Assembly (NCBI GenBank): GCA_964629875.1
Contig: CAZVRK010000013.1
Coordinates: 1 to 61,398 of the forward strand
DNA: 61,398 nucleotides
Reading direction: 5' to 3'
Source: UBA3495 sp964629875
Lineage (GTDB): Bacteria > Chloroflexota > Dehalococcoidia > Lucifugimonadales > UBA3495
Under the pieces are notes generated by a model that made no database searches, had not been told where the DNA came from, and saw nothing but the letters and a program-made list of their open reading frames with translations. Positions within the stretch are counted from its first letter, which is position 1. Each line of letters starts with the position of its first letter. A program made the translations under genes and the position numbers. Positions 1 to 8,967 of this stretch are shown here, in pieces.

Positions 1-1334
1 AAACTGTTTGCTGCGTCTTCCAGCTCTCTCAGTCTTTTTACATACTGCTCCAATGATTCTTTACGAGCTCCAGGCCGTGCAGCACTAATAGCATCCGCCG
101 CTGCTACAAGAAATGACTCTACCGATGAATGTTCATCATCATGATGCTCCCTTATACAAGCACATGTGGGCTGGTTCACCCCATATTTTTGAGCGAGATC
201 AGCTCCTATTTCCGCGTGAGGCCCAGCGATCTCATGAGTTAACGACTTACCGATATCATGGAGCAAGCCTCCAATACGAGCTAATTGAACATTAGCGCCA
301 ATTTCAGCAGCCATCATCCCAGCCAGTAATCCTACTTCTATTGAATGGGTTAACACATTCTCACCGTAACTGTAACGGTACTTCAATCTTCCTAGGTAGT
401 GGATAAACTCGGGGTCTAATCCAGTCACAGACAAGTCGAAAGTTGCCTGTTCGCCAGCTTTGGCTATTGTTTGTTCGATATCCGTGTGAGCACGGTTAAC
501 CATATCTTCTATTCGCGCCGGCTGTATCCTCCCATCGGATACTAATTTTTCCAGTGCCAACTTCGCAATCTCTCTTCTAATAGGATCAAAACATGACACA
601 GTAACTATTTCTGGTGTGTCATCTATTACTATATCGACCCCGGTTAGAGATTCCAGAGCCCTAATATTCCTTCCTTCTCGACCAATCAGTCGACCTTTCA
701 TCTCATCGTTCGGCAGGGATACTACAGAGGTCGTAGTCTCAGATACGACATCCGTAGATAGACGGTTTATAGCTAAAGTTATTATATTTCGGGCGTTTTC
801 ATCAGCCCGAGATTTGCTCTCTTTTTCTAGTTCATAATACCGTTGAGCTAGGTCATGCTGCGCTTCTTCTTCGGCTTTCAACATAACCATCTCTCTAGCA
901 TCGGACACACTTAAACCAGACACTTTTTCCAAAGCCTGAGCCTGTTGTATCTTTAGGTCCGCGACCTCTGATAGAGATTTGTCCATCTCATGTTGTTTAT
1001 CCGTAAGATTACTACGTTCTAGATCAAGCTCATCGTTCTTATTTTGCAATTGCTCCTCTCGTTGCAAAAACCTACGTTCCAACTGGCTCAGCTCTTGACG
1101 TTGCTGTTTAATGTCATTCTCACTGGCAGTACGTATACTTAGAACTTCCTCTTGAGCGTCTATAAGAAGTTTGCGCTTCTCATCTTCTGCCCTAGAGATT
1201 AATACTCGAGCTTCGTCTCTGGCATTATCAATCCGCTTTCCGTCTGCTTTGGCACGGAGTAACATCCACAGAGTTACGCCGGAACCAACAATCCCTGCTA
1301 CCACGAGGACGGCTAGGATAATAATTAATTCCAT
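1..1334 (-). CDS. rny: Ribonuclease Y (partial, C-terminus beyond window)
   Basis: Membrane-anchored endoribonuclease that starts mRNA decay. The start codon is the ATG read leftward from 1334; about 444 residues are visible and the gene runs off the left edge, so the usual length of about 510-520 is not reached. Domain order: an N-terminal hydrophobic anchor (MELIIILAVLVVAGIVG), a long charged coiled coil (roughly residues 30-190), a KH domain with GRLIGREGRNIRALE, and an HD domain with the metal-binding HDIGKS motif. This order is diagnostic of RNase Y. The missing part is the end of the HD domain and the C-terminal domain. It is divergent from dnaJ. A short perfect stem-loop lies in its presumed 5' leader. 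Confidence 0.95.
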   Translation of the reverse strand, partial: MELIIILAVLVVAGIVGSGVTLWMLLRAKADGKRIDNARDEARVLISRAEDEKRKLLIDAQEEVLSIRTASENDIKQQRQELSQLERRFLQREEQLQNKNDELDLERSNLTDKQHEMDKSLSEVADLKIQQAQALEKVSGLSVSDAREMVMLKAEEEAQHDLAQRYYELEKESKSRADENARNIITLAINRLSTDVVSETTTSVVSLPNDEMKGRLIGREGRNIRALESLTGVDIVIDDTPEIVTVSCFDPIRREIAKLALEKLVSDGRIQPARIEDMVNRAHTDIEQTIAKAGEQATFDLSVTGLDPEFIHYLGRLKYRYSYGENVLTHSIEVGLLAGMMAAEIGANVQLARIGGLLHDIGKSLTHEIAGPHAEIGADLAQKYGVNQPTCACIREHHDDEHSSVESFLVAAADAISAARPGARKESLEQYVKRLRELEDAANS

Positions 1335-1360
1335 GATTCAACCTCCCGTCTCTGATAGTA

Positions 1361-1378
1361 ATTAGGCCATCGCCTAAT
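1361..1378 (-). other. Stem-loop in the presumed rny leader
   Basis: ATTAGGC-CATC-GCCTAAT is a perfect 7-bp inverted repeat with a 4-base loop (arms 1361-1367 and 1372-1378). It lies 27-44 bases upstream of the rny start. A candidate minus-strand promoter lies further out, with TTGACA at 1415-1410 and TACGAT at 1390-1385, but the 19-bp spacer is long. The hairpin could be a leader structure or an operator. Function is not established. Confidence 0.4.
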
Positions 1379-1573
1379 CAAGTAATCGTACCATCTCCGC
1401 TTGCGCCAATGTCAAGACAATAAGAACCGACAAAAGTAGTCCAAACACCAAAACTGTTCAAAATAAAACAATTGGAAAAACAGCCTCTATATCAGTTATT
1501 AACGCTTGGAAGATTCAATCATTTAGAATATAGTTAATTTGATTATGAGCAGCAGTTATATTGGTGAGATCAT

Positions 1574-2722
1574 ATGCCTAACGATTACTATCAAACCTTA
1601 GGGGTAAATAAACAAGATTCTTCTGAAGATATCAGAAAAGCCTTTCGCCAAAAGGCTATGGAATTTCATCCAGACAGGAATAAGAACCCAGACGCCGAAG
1701 AGAAGTTCAAGGAAATTAACGAAGCCTACCAAATATTAAACGATCCAGAAAAACGTGCTCAATATGATCGATTTGGTCATGCAGGAGTATCCGGCGGGTC
1801 AGGGTTCGACAGGCCATTTGATGGATCCGATATCTTCGGTGGATTTGGAGATATATTCGATTCATTTTTCGGAGACAACTCAGGGAGACGATCCAACGAG
1901 CCTAGAAGAGGACAGGACATTCAGCAGAGAGTAACCTTAACATTCGAAGAAGCAGTGTTTGGAGCAGAAAAAGTTGCAGACATAACTAAATTAGAGCTGT
2001 GCAGCAGTTGTTCAGGACAAGGAAATGAACCAGGTACGCCCGTAGAAACTTGTAATACCTGCAAAGGAAATGGACAAGTACGCCGCACACAGAGAAGCTT
2101 ATTTGGCCAATTCGCCCAAATTACTGCGTGTCCTACCTGTCAAGGTAAAGGGAAAATGATTGCCTCACCATGCGGGACTTGCAAGGCATCTGGACTACAA
2201 CGAAAGAATCGTAAAACAGCTGTGACCATACCTGCCGGCGTACAAAACGGCATGCAAGTGAGACTCACAGGGGAAGGCGATATAGGTACGAACGGAGGCC
2301 CCTCTGGAAACCTATACATTCAAGTTGACGTACAAGAACATGATATATTCATACGAGAAGAATATGACCTTATTTACGAGGTCAGCCTAAATCTAGCAGA
2401 AGCCGCATTAGGTATTGAGAAACAAATCCCCACGCTAGAAGGCACTCCTCAGGAGTTATCTATACCCAGCGGGACGCAACCAAACGCTCAATTTAGAGTG
2501 AAAGGTAGAGGCGTGCCACATATCCACAGCAACAGACGCGGCGATTTGATAGTCATAGCGTCCATAACAGTCCCGACTAAGTTAACCAAGGAACAACAGA
2601 ATTTATTAGAGCAACTTAATGCCAGTTTCAAACCTCCAAGGGAAAGGAACCAGACAGACGAGTCAGAAACGGATGGCAATGAAAAAGGGATATTTGATCG
2701 CCTTAAAGATAAGTTAGGATAA
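1574..2722 (+). CDS. dnaJ: Chaperone protein DnaJ
   Basis: Hsp40 co-chaperone that stimulates DnaK ATPase activity. At 382 residues it is a full-length type I DnaJ. It has an N-terminal J domain with the HPD tripeptide (FHPDRNKNPDAEEKF), a Gly/Phe-rich linker (about residues 70-110), a zinc-binding domain and a C-terminal substrate-binding region. The first three zinc repeats are canonical (CSSCSGQG, CNTCKGNG, CPTCQGKG). The fourth, CGTCKASG, keeps both cysteines but has Ala in place of the first Gly. The ATG follows GGTGAG at a suitable distance. dnaK and grpE are not beside it; prmA follows in the same direction. I did not find a CIRCE operator upstream. Confidence 0.95.
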   Translation: MPNDYYQTLGVNKQDSSEDIRKAFRQKAMEFHPDRNKNPDAEEKFKEINEAYQILNDPEKRAQYDRFGHAGVSGGSGFDRPFDGSDIFGGFGDIFDSFFGDNSGRRSNEPRRGQDIQQRVTLTFEEAVFGAEKVADITKLELCSSCSGQGNEPGTPVETCNTCKGNGQVRRTQRSLFGQFAQITACPTCQGKGKMIASPCGTCKASGLQRKNRKTAVTIPAGVQNGMQVRLTGEGDIGTNGGPSGNLYIQVDVQEHDIFIREEYDLIYEVSLNLAEAALGIEKQIPTLEGTPQELSIPSGTQPNAQFRVKGRGVPHIHSNRRGDLIVIASITVPTKLTKEQQNLLEQLNASFKPPRERNQTDESETDGNEKGIFDRLKDKLG

Positions 2723-2775
2723 AGTTCATAGCTCTATACCCTATACACGCCTAACCAAATGCAAGGACATATAAA

Positions 2776-3633
2776 ATGCAGTGGCACGAAATTAGCATAA
2801 CAGTACCATATGAATACGTAGAGCCGATATCCTATTTGTTCGATCGATACGGGCAAGGTTTGTCAATGGAAGTCCAAAACCCAGATCAAGTACTACTACG
2901 CACATATCTATTGTCCACTTCAAGACAGCGTCTTGCTCATATAGAAGTAGGGGTCAAACTCACGAGCATACTGCAACCTCTTGGCGATCTACAGATAAAT
3001 CCTCTGCCCCCTGATGAAGACTGGCAAAACGCGTGGAAAAGCCATTTCACTATTCTAAAACTAGGGCGCCATATAGTTATAAAACCCTCATGGCTTGAAT
3101 ACCAAACAGAAGAATCAGATGTAGTTATTGAATTGGATCCTGGATTAGCTTTTGGAACCGGCTATCATCCTACAACTTACACATGCTTAGAATCCATGGA
3201 GGATATCATTAAGCAGGGCATATCTCTATTAGACCTTGGAACTGGATCCGGAATATTGACTATAGCGGCTATAAAACTCGGAGCCGCCCACGTGACATCT
3301 TTAGATATAGATTCTATAGCAGTAAGAGCTGCTAAAACCAACCTGAAAAATCTCGGATTGTCCAACAAAACAACTCTTCACCAAGGAACACTTCCCCACC
3401 CACAACTGAAAAACTCAGTTTTCGACGTTGCTGTAGCCAACATATCAGCCAGAGCAATTCAAGAACGGGCTAAACATATTTTCTCAGTCCTATCACCTTC
3501 AGGCACCTTCATAGCATCTGGGATAACGAAAGAACAAAGCACTGCGACTAAATCCGAATTACAAACCGCAGGATTTACGAATATCAAGGAGAATCCACGT
3601 GAGGATTGGGTAACGCTCATCTGTAAGCGGTAG
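2776..3633 (+). CDS. prmA: Ribosomal protein L11 methyltransferase
   Basis: SAM-dependent methyltransferase that methylates ribosomal protein L11. The 285-residue length fits the family. The SAM-binding core is visible: motif I LDLGTGSGILTIAAIKLGA, an acidic strand end (VTSLDID), and the family motif VANISA (commonly VANIL) where substrate contacts occur. The N-terminal substrate-recognition domain occupies about the first 100 residues, with the typical DEDWQNAWK stretch. It follows dnaJ by 53 bases on the same strand, a pairing seen in many bacteria, so co-transcription is likely. Confidence 0.93.
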   Translation: MQWHEISITVPYEYVEPISYLFDRYGQGLSMEVQNPDQVLLRTYLLSTSRQRLAHIEVGVKLTSILQPLGDLQINPLPPDEDWQNAWKSHFTILKLGRHIVIKPSWLEYQTEESDVVIELDPGLAFGTGYHPTTYTCLESMEDIIKQGISLLDLGTGSGILTIAAIKLGAAHVTSLDIDSIAVRAAKTNLKNLGLSNKTTLHQGTLPHPQLKNSVFDVAVANISARAIQERAKHIFSVLSPSGTFIASGITKEQSTATKSELQTAGFTNIKENPREDWVTLICKR

Positions 3634-3668
3634 CGATTCTCACCTGACCATGGGATTCATATAAAACT

Positions 3669-4685
3669 ATGCATCAAATTAACTTATCTGAATACCAGAC
3701 CACAACTCTATTAGGGGCCGGGGCTGACTACGAAGTCAGATTAGCTACTGAGATTAAAAGTGGTAAATCGGTAGTATTAAAAAGACCTCTCCCCCAAACT
3801 ATAAGTCGTAGAATGCATTTATCTGCTGAAAAAAGATCAGAGCAGACTATATCCTTTTACAAGAGGCTTGGAAATTCTATCCCACAATTATCCCCTATGA
3901 TTGGATATTCAGAAAAATCCGATCATAGCAGTTACTACGGTGACGAGCTACAAGAAGAGTACACAGTGCTAGTATTTGAGAGAGCAAATGGAATTCCATT
4001 AGTTGGAGACGCTAGATCACGTATTTTGAAGGTACCAATAGGAATAGGGCAAAACCTGTTTGCCTTATATCCACTACCATACATCGATCTACCCGAAGCC
4101 TTCAACATTCAAGATCAGCTATTGGAAATGCAATCTGCTTGTTATAGTAATGGATACTTATTGCTTGACCTCAACCCTCAAAATGTTTTTTATGACCCGA
4201 TAAAAAAAGTGGTAACTGTAATAGATTCTGGGGATCTTATAGTTCTCACTGAACCGCAAAACACAAGACAACCTCGTGATATCCGATATTTTTACTTAGA
4301 GATGTTGAAATACTATACATCAGATACACGTCCACCGAACGATGTAGCAGGATATAGAGACCCGCACGGCATGCGTCCTATATTATCTATTGAAGAAGAA
4401 CTAGCTTCAATATCCCAATATATTTCCGATTCTACGTCACCCGCAGCGGGTAAATGCTCGCAACTTGTTGAGCGAATTCGAACAGTCGAATATCTAGATA
4501 TAGACGATTTCAGAGTTGACTTGACTGCTTTTTTGGACGACGTTAGAATCCAGAACCGTGAGGATAATAATATAGCCTCCAACATTACCATCTGGCATGA
4601 ATCTGCGTCCCTCTTAGCCGACCCACATTGGGCCAAATACGATTTTGACGCGGACGCAATGCTTTCTAAGATACCTAAACCCTAG
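3669..4685 (+). CDS. Divergent protein-kinase-like protein
   Basis: The 338-residue protein has the outline of a protein kinase fold. There is a short glycine loop (LLGAGADYEV, 14-23), a candidate ATP-binding Lys38 (VVLKRP), a catalytic-loop equivalent LLDLNPQNVFYD with Asp167 and Asn172, and a DFG-equivalent Asp186 in VIDSGDL. The usual HRD is replaced by LLD and DFG by DSG. The C-terminal part (about 200-338) is helical and unfamiliar. The PP2C phosphatase follows 40 bases later on the same strand, which supports a phosphorylation role. It could be a Ser/Thr kinase, a small-molecule kinase of the aminoglycoside/choline-kinase type, or a pseudokinase. Its substrate is not evident. Confidence 0.6.
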   Translation: MHQINLSEYQTTTLLGAGADYEVRLATEIKSGKSVVLKRPLPQTISRRMHLSAEKRSEQTISFYKRLGNSIPQLSPMIGYSEKSDHSSYYGDELQEEYTVLVFERANGIPLVGDARSRILKVPIGIGQNLFALYPLPYIDLPEAFNIQDQLLEMQSACYSNGYLLLDLNPQNVFYDPIKKVVTVIDSGDLIVLTEPQNTRQPRDIRYFYLEMLKYYTSDTRPPNDVAGYRDPHGMRPILSIEEELASISQYISDSTSPAAGKCSQLVERIRTVEYLDIDDFRVDLTAFLDDVRIQNREDNNIASNITIWHESASLLADPHWAKYDFDADAMLSKIPKP

Positions 4686-4725
4686 AGTTAAATACATTCC
4701 ATAAACCTTTTAGAGGTATGTTCAT

Positions 4726-5397
4726 ATGATAGCGAGTTCATATCACACATTTCAGGATAATTCTTCTCACGGGGAAGACTCTTTCCTTGTCAAAGACCTA
4801 GGTAATAACGTTTTCCTAGATGTAGTTCTGGACGGCGTTACTGGCCACGGGGGAGGTGAAGCATCTCAAAATGTCGCCCAAGCCCTATCAACAGCAAACA
4901 TAAGCAGCATGGACAATGTGATCGAGATCTTATCTGAAATGAATTCTGATTTCTATCAAGTGGGTGGCGGGAAATACCTACTTACTACAGCATCAATAGC
5001 CCTCTACCGTGAAAATACTATAGACATTCTTAACGCGGGTGATAGTCCGATTTATCATATAACCCCAGACACGCATCAGCGTATCAGCAGCAATCTAGGT
5101 GGAATTCTCAGAACAGGCGGTACTAAACTGATCGGTGCCGACTCAGAACTCCACATATCTCAAAAACAACTTGACCTAAATCCAGGAGATAAAGTTGTTG
5201 TTGCATCTGATGGGGTAAGTGACAACGTTAGCCTAGAAGAACTCTTAAACATTGTACGTTCTTCGCAATCACCAGATCAGGCGAGCGAGACCATAAAACA
5301 ACTTATTGACGAACACCTGGAACTAGGCTTGGCCCCCCAGATAACGGGGTCTAGATATCGGCACGACGACCAAACAGCCATAATCCGATTTTTTTAA
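4726..5397 (+). CDS. PP2C-family Ser/Thr phosphatase
   Basis: Metal-dependent phosphatase of the PPM/PP2C family, 223 residues, a minimal catalytic domain. Metal-ligand motifs are visible: GED near residues 16-18, LDGVTGHGGG with Asp36-Gly37, SDGVSDNV with Asp162, and a C-terminal HDDQTAIIRF. There is no membrane segment or added sensor domain. ATG at 4726 is chosen because the neighbouring ATG at 4718 meets a stop after three codons; AGAGG lies just upstream. It directly follows the kinase-like gene, so the two are likely co-transcribed antagonists. The target is unknown. Confidence 0.85.
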   Translation: MIASSYHTFQDNSSHGEDSFLVKDLGNNVFLDVVLDGVTGHGGGEASQNVAQALSTANISSMDNVIEILSEMNSDFYQVGGGKYLLTTASIALYRENTIDILNAGDSPIYHITPDTHQRISSNLGGILRTGGTKLIGADSELHISQKQLDLNPGDKVVVASDGVSDNVSLEELLNIVRSSQSPDQASETIKQLIDEHLELGLAPQITGSRYRHDDQTAIIRFF

Positions 5398-5446
5398 TGC
5401 CAAACAATCGCATCTCAGCAGAAGAACTAGCAAGTTAGAATCATTC

Positions 5447-5475
5447 TTGTGAGGACTTGTTCAAACTGTTAAAAT
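5447..5475 (+). promoter_or_regulatory. Putative promoter for ino1
   Basis: TTGTGA (5447-5452) and TAAAAT (5470-5475) are separated by 17 bp, a good sigma70-type arrangement about 55 bases ahead of the ino1 start codon. Predicted from sequence only. Confidence 0.4.
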
Positions 5476-5529
5476 GCAGCGGTTTTATTTTAAGAAATTT
5501 TCACTCTAAGGCCCAGAAGGAGCGACAGC

Positions 5530-6612
5530 TTGGGAAAGATTAAAGTTGCGATTATTGGAGTTGGTAATTGCGCCTCATCTCTAGTGCAAGGCATACACAA
5601 ATACGTTGAAATTCCTACTAATGAAGAAATACCCGGTGTAATGCACAACACGATTGGGGATTATAGAATTGAGGATATAGAAGTCGTAGCTGCCTTTGAT
5701 ATAGACGAAAACAAAGTCGGAAAAGACCTATCAGAAGCAATTTTTACAACTCCTAATAACACGTTAAAATTTGCAGATGTACCACCAACTGGAGTAACGG
5801 TAGAGAGAGGCATGACTCATGATGGTGTCGGTAAATATGTATCGCACCTAGTAAAAAAGTCCCCACATTCCACTGCAGATATATCGGGGATCCTTAAAGA
5901 ACGAGAAGTCGACGTAGTGATCAACTACCTGCCAGTTGGCAGCGAGATGGCAACTAAGTGGTACGTAGAACAAGTTCTTGATGCCCGGTGTGGATTAATA
6001 AACTGCATACCTGTCTTCATAGCCAAAGAAGACTTCTGGAGGAATCGGTTTGAGGAGCGTGGCCTCCCAATAGTTGGGGATGATATCAAGTCTCAAGTAG
6101 GAGCTACCATCCTACATAGAGTCCTCACACGTTTGTTTGAGGATAGAGGCGCGACAATCGAAGACACCTACCAACTGAACTTTGGAGGAAATACAGATTT
6201 CCTAAACATGCTTGAACGAGAACGTTTAGTATCCAAAAAGATATCGAAGACCGGTGCAGTCACTTCGCAGATGGATTTTGATTTAGACCCAGAGCATGTT
6301 CATGTAGGCCCTAGTGATCACGTACCATGGCTAAAGGATAGGAAGTGGTGTTATATCCGAATGGAAGGCAAACTGTTCGGGGGAGCGCCCGTTAACCTAG
6401 AAGCAAAATTAGAAGTATGGGATAGTCCAAACTCCGCAGGAGTTGTTGTAGACGCTATAAGATGCGCAAAACTAGCACTTGATAGAGGCGAGGGTGGAGC
6501 AATTTACGGTCCAAGCGCATACTTCATGAAGTCCCCCCCAATCCAATATACCGATGACATAGCTAGAGGCATGGTAGAGGACTTCATATCCGGAACGAAT
6601 AATCACTCATAG
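5530..6612 (+). CDS. ino1: Inositol-3-phosphate synthase
   Basis: NAD-dependent conversion of glucose 6-phosphate to inositol 3-phosphate, the entry to inositol lipids. The 360-residue length is typical of bacterial and archaeal forms. Visible features are the N-terminal Rossmann motif IGVGNCASSLVQG and the family stretch LNFGGNTDFLNMLERERL followed by KKISKT. The start is TTG, chosen because GAAGGAG lies 7 bases upstream at 5516-5522. The next two genes (a PimA-like glycosyltransferase and a CDP-alcohol phosphatidyltransferase) follow closely and suggest an operon for phosphatidylinositol-type lipids. As in Actinobacteria, the product would be esterified to a lipid phosphate. Confidence 0.92.
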   Translation: MGKIKVAIIGVGNCASSLVQGIHKYVEIPTNEEIPGVMHNTIGDYRIEDIEVVAAFDIDENKVGKDLSEAIFTTPNNTLKFADVPPTGVTVERGMTHDGVGKYVSHLVKKSPHSTADISGILKEREVDVVINYLPVGSEMATKWYVEQVLDARCGLINCIPVFIAKEDFWRNRFEERGLPIVGDDIKSQVGATILHRVLTRLFEDRGATIEDTYQLNFGGNTDFLNMLERERLVSKKISKTGAVTSQMDFDLDPEHVHVGPSDHVPWLKDRKWCYIRMEGKLFGGAPVNLEAKLEVWDSPNSAGVVVDAIRCAKLALDRGEGGAIYGPSAYFMKSPPIQYTDDIARGMVEDFISGTNNHS

Positions 6613-6623
6613 TCGGACATGAC

Positions 6624-7784
6624 ATGACCGGTCACACGAATTCCCTGAGAATCGCCATGGTGTCCCCCTATGATTTCTCACATCCAGGGGGCGTTAACTC
6701 TCATATCGCACAATTATCAAAAGAGCTCACTAAGATGGGGCATTCCGTCAATATCGTTGCACCGTGCTCATATCCACAAAATATCGGACCGGATGTCCAA
6801 TTTAGCAGTATGGGCAACTGCATCCCAATCAAATATCAGGGATCAATAGCCCGTTTATCACTATCCATATTACAAAAGAAGCATGTAAAGAGAATATTAG
6901 ACGAATATTCGTATGACATTGTCCACCTACACGAACCACTAGCACCGCTAATACCATTGTGGTTCTTAGAATACTCAAAGTCTATAAATATCGGAACATT
7001 TCATGCAAATACTGGCCAAAGTACATTGTATAGCCTCACAAAACCGCTAATTCAAAGGTGGCATAAACGAATACACGGTAGAATAGCAGTATCACAAACT
7101 GCTAAACATTGCATAGCAAATCATTTTCCCGGCACTTATCAAATTATTCCAAACGGAATAGACATAAAGCATTTCTCGGATCGTGCATACCCATTACCAG
7201 AATTTTCAGATAACAAAATAAACCTTTTATTTGTAGGCCGACAAGAAAAGAAGAAGGGACTAAAAAATCTACTACTTGCTTTCAAACAGGTGATGTTGTT
7301 CTATCGCAACATCCGGCTCATAGTCGTTGGACCAGGAAAACTTGATCCCGACTGTATCGAGATACTTAACAGCATAAACAGTGAAGATATCGTGATAGTA
7401 GGAGAAGTCCCTTATGATCGATTACCGCGTTACTACGCGTCAGCACATGTATTCTGCTGTCCTTCAACAGGCCCAGAAAGTTTTGGTATAGTACTACTAG
7501 AAGCAATGGCATCTGGTATACCCGTAATAGCTTCAAACATACCGGGTTATAATGAAATTATCAGCCACGGACATGACGGGTTGCTAGTAAATGCTGACAC
7601 ACCAAGTGATATGGAACACGCAATCCTGTACCTAATTAAAAATCCTCACTTAAGATTACGCATGGGAACGGTAGCTAAAACAACTGCCCAGAAATATAGT
7701 TGGGTATCCATAACTAAAAACATTGAATGTTTTTACTATCAGAAACTCGACAAGTCACTCGCCCGAAAGGCCATAAATGCTTAA
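6624..7784 (+). CDS. GT4 glycosyltransferase, PimA-like
   Basis: Retaining GT-B glycosyltransferase of family 4, 386 residues. The N-terminal acceptor domain opens with MVSPYDFSHPGGVNSHI. The C-terminal nucleotide-sugar domain has FVGRQEKKKGLKNLL and the EX7E element PESFGIVLLEAMASG followed by PVIAS. Between ino1 and a CDP-alcohol phosphatidyltransferase, the likely acceptor is phosphatidylinositol and the donor GDP-mannose, as for actinobacterial PimA. Donor and acceptor are inferred from context. The start lies 11 bases after the ino1 stop, and the end overlaps the next gene by 8 bases, so translational coupling is likely. Confidence 0.85.
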   Translation: MTGHTNSLRIAMVSPYDFSHPGGVNSHIAQLSKELTKMGHSVNIVAPCSYPQNIGPDVQFSSMGNCIPIKYQGSIARLSLSILQKKHVKRILDEYSYDIVHLHEPLAPLIPLWFLEYSKSINIGTFHANTGQSTLYSLTKPLIQRWHKRIHGRIAVSQTAKHCIANHFPGTYQIIPNGIDIKHFSDRAYPLPEFSDNKINLLFVGRQEKKKGLKNLLLAFKQVMLFYRNIRLIVVGPGKLDPDCIEILNSINSEDIVIVGEVPYDRLPRYYASAHVFCCPSTGPESFGIVLLEAMASGIPVIASNIPGYNEIISHGHDGLLVNADTPSDMEHAILYLIKNPHLRLRMGTVAKTTAQKYSWVSITKNIECFYYQKLDKSLARKAINA

Positions 7785-8400
7785 ACGAGAGCACATTAGA
7801 TCTCTACTAGGAAAATATATTGAAATACCCGGAGCTAGGCTACTCGCTAAGATTGGATTGAAACCTAACTGGATCACTGTCATAGGATTTTCTATTTGCG
7901 TAGCCTCTGCATTATTAGTGGGGAGAGGACATTTATTGTACGGGGGATTACTCTTTCTGTTTGGAGCTGGCTTGGATCTATTTGATGGGGCACTAGCCCG
8001 ATTAACAAACACTGAAAGCCCCTTCGGAGCGTTGCTAGATTCTGTACTAGACCGCCTAGGAGAAGCGAGCCTTCTACTTGGCATAGCAGCATACATACTC
8101 CTATCAGATTTCAGTAAAGAGAAAACGTTCATATATGTAATGGCACTGATTTTATCTCTGATTCTGTCTCAATCTGTAAGTTATCTACGTGCACGCGGTG
8201 AAGGACTGAATGCTTACACTCGTACAGGACTTATGACAAGGACGGAAAGAGTCGTGATATTAGGGTTTGGATTGATAATAGATCATTTCGTCAGCGTGGA
8301 TTTCATGCTTTGGGTATTATTGTTAATATCAATCATATCGTTTTTCACACTGTTCCAACGTATATTCGCTATAAGAGGTATTCTTCTCGGACGTGACTAG
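7777..8400 (+). CDS. CDP-alcohol phosphatidyltransferase (PI-phosphate synthase-like)
   Basis: Integral membrane enzyme that joins a polar alcohol to a CDP-activated lipid. The 207-residue protein carries the complete family signature D-x2-D-G-x2-A-R-x8-G-x3-D-x3-D: DLFDGALARL, then GALLDSVLD. Several hydrophobic helices follow (for example ILLSDF..., LILSLILSQSV, FMLWVLLLISIISFF). Overlap with the PimA-like gene and proximity to ino1 point to inositol phosphate as the alcohol, giving phosphatidylinositol phosphate. A phosphatidylglycerophosphate synthase cannot be excluded from the motif alone. The ATG lies inside the end of the preceding gene. Confidence 0.85.
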   Translation: MLKREHIRSLLGKYIEIPGARLLAKIGLKPNWITVIGFSICVASALLVGRGHLLYGGLLFLFGAGLDLFDGALARLTNTESPFGALLDSVLDRLGEASLLLGIAAYILLSDFSKEKTFIYVMALILSLILSQSVSYLRARGEGLNAYTRTGLMTRTERVVILGFGLIIDHFVSVDFMLWVLLLISIISFFTLFQRIFAIRGILLGRD

Positions 8401-8467
8401 CTATAATTTTCAGGTTAAACTATTACAAGACGTTACCAAGTTGATTTGATGGTATAGGAGAGCAGTT

Positions 8468-8941
8468 GTGCCAAACGAAATGAACATAGAAGTAAACGGG
8501 GGAGGATTGCGCATAGCAATTGTTGTAGCTAGGTTCAATGAATTTGTCACGAGAAGACTTTTGGAAGGTGCCATTAACACTCTAACCCGAAACGGTGTAA
8601 CAGACACAGATATCAACATATCTTGGGTACCTGGGTCATTTGAACTTCCTGTGGTTGCAAAGGCCTACGGGGAAACGGGACAATTTGACGCCGTGATATG
8701 CCTAGGAGCAGTAATAAAAGGTGAAACTGACCACTACGAAATGGTAGCAGGGCAAGCCGCCGCTGGAATTAGCGCTGCAGGCCGAGAAACTGGAGTACCT
8801 ACTATATTCGGAGTGCTGACTACCGATAATATGGAACAGGCTATTAACCGTGCAGGAGGAAAGTCTGGGAATCTTGGCAGCAACGCAGCAGAAGCCGCAA
8901 TAGAGACTGCCCGATTAGTCCAAGCAATTAAAACCCATTAA
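8468..8941 (+). CDS. ribH: 6,7-dimethyl-8-ribityllumazine synthase
   Basis: Penultimate step of riboflavin synthesis, condensing the ribityl-pyrimidinedione with dihydroxybutanone phosphate. The 157-residue protein matches family length. Motifs: IVVARFNEFVT (substrate contact), WVPGSFELP, and CLGAVIKGETDHYEMVAG with the catalytic His. GTG is the start, supported by GGAG at 8457-8460. Other rib genes are not in the window. It stands between the inositol lipid genes and a flavin/F420-type oxidoreductase; the flavin link may be coincidental. Confidence 0.95.
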   Translation: MPNEMNIEVNGGGLRIAIVVARFNEFVTRRLLEGAINTLTRNGVTDTDINISWVPGSFELPVVAKAYGETGQFDAVICLGAVIKGETDHYEMVAGQAAAGISAAGRETGVPTIFGVLTTDNMEQAINRAGGKSGNLGSNAAEAAIETARLVQAIKTH

Positions 8942-8967
8942 ACACAGTTTCACATGAGAGCCCGTTT

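Noticed and set aside
1335..1573. CIRCE or other heat-shock operator before dnaJ
   Set aside because: No TTAGCACTC/GAGTGCTAA pair is present, and no convincing promoter for dnaJ could be read.
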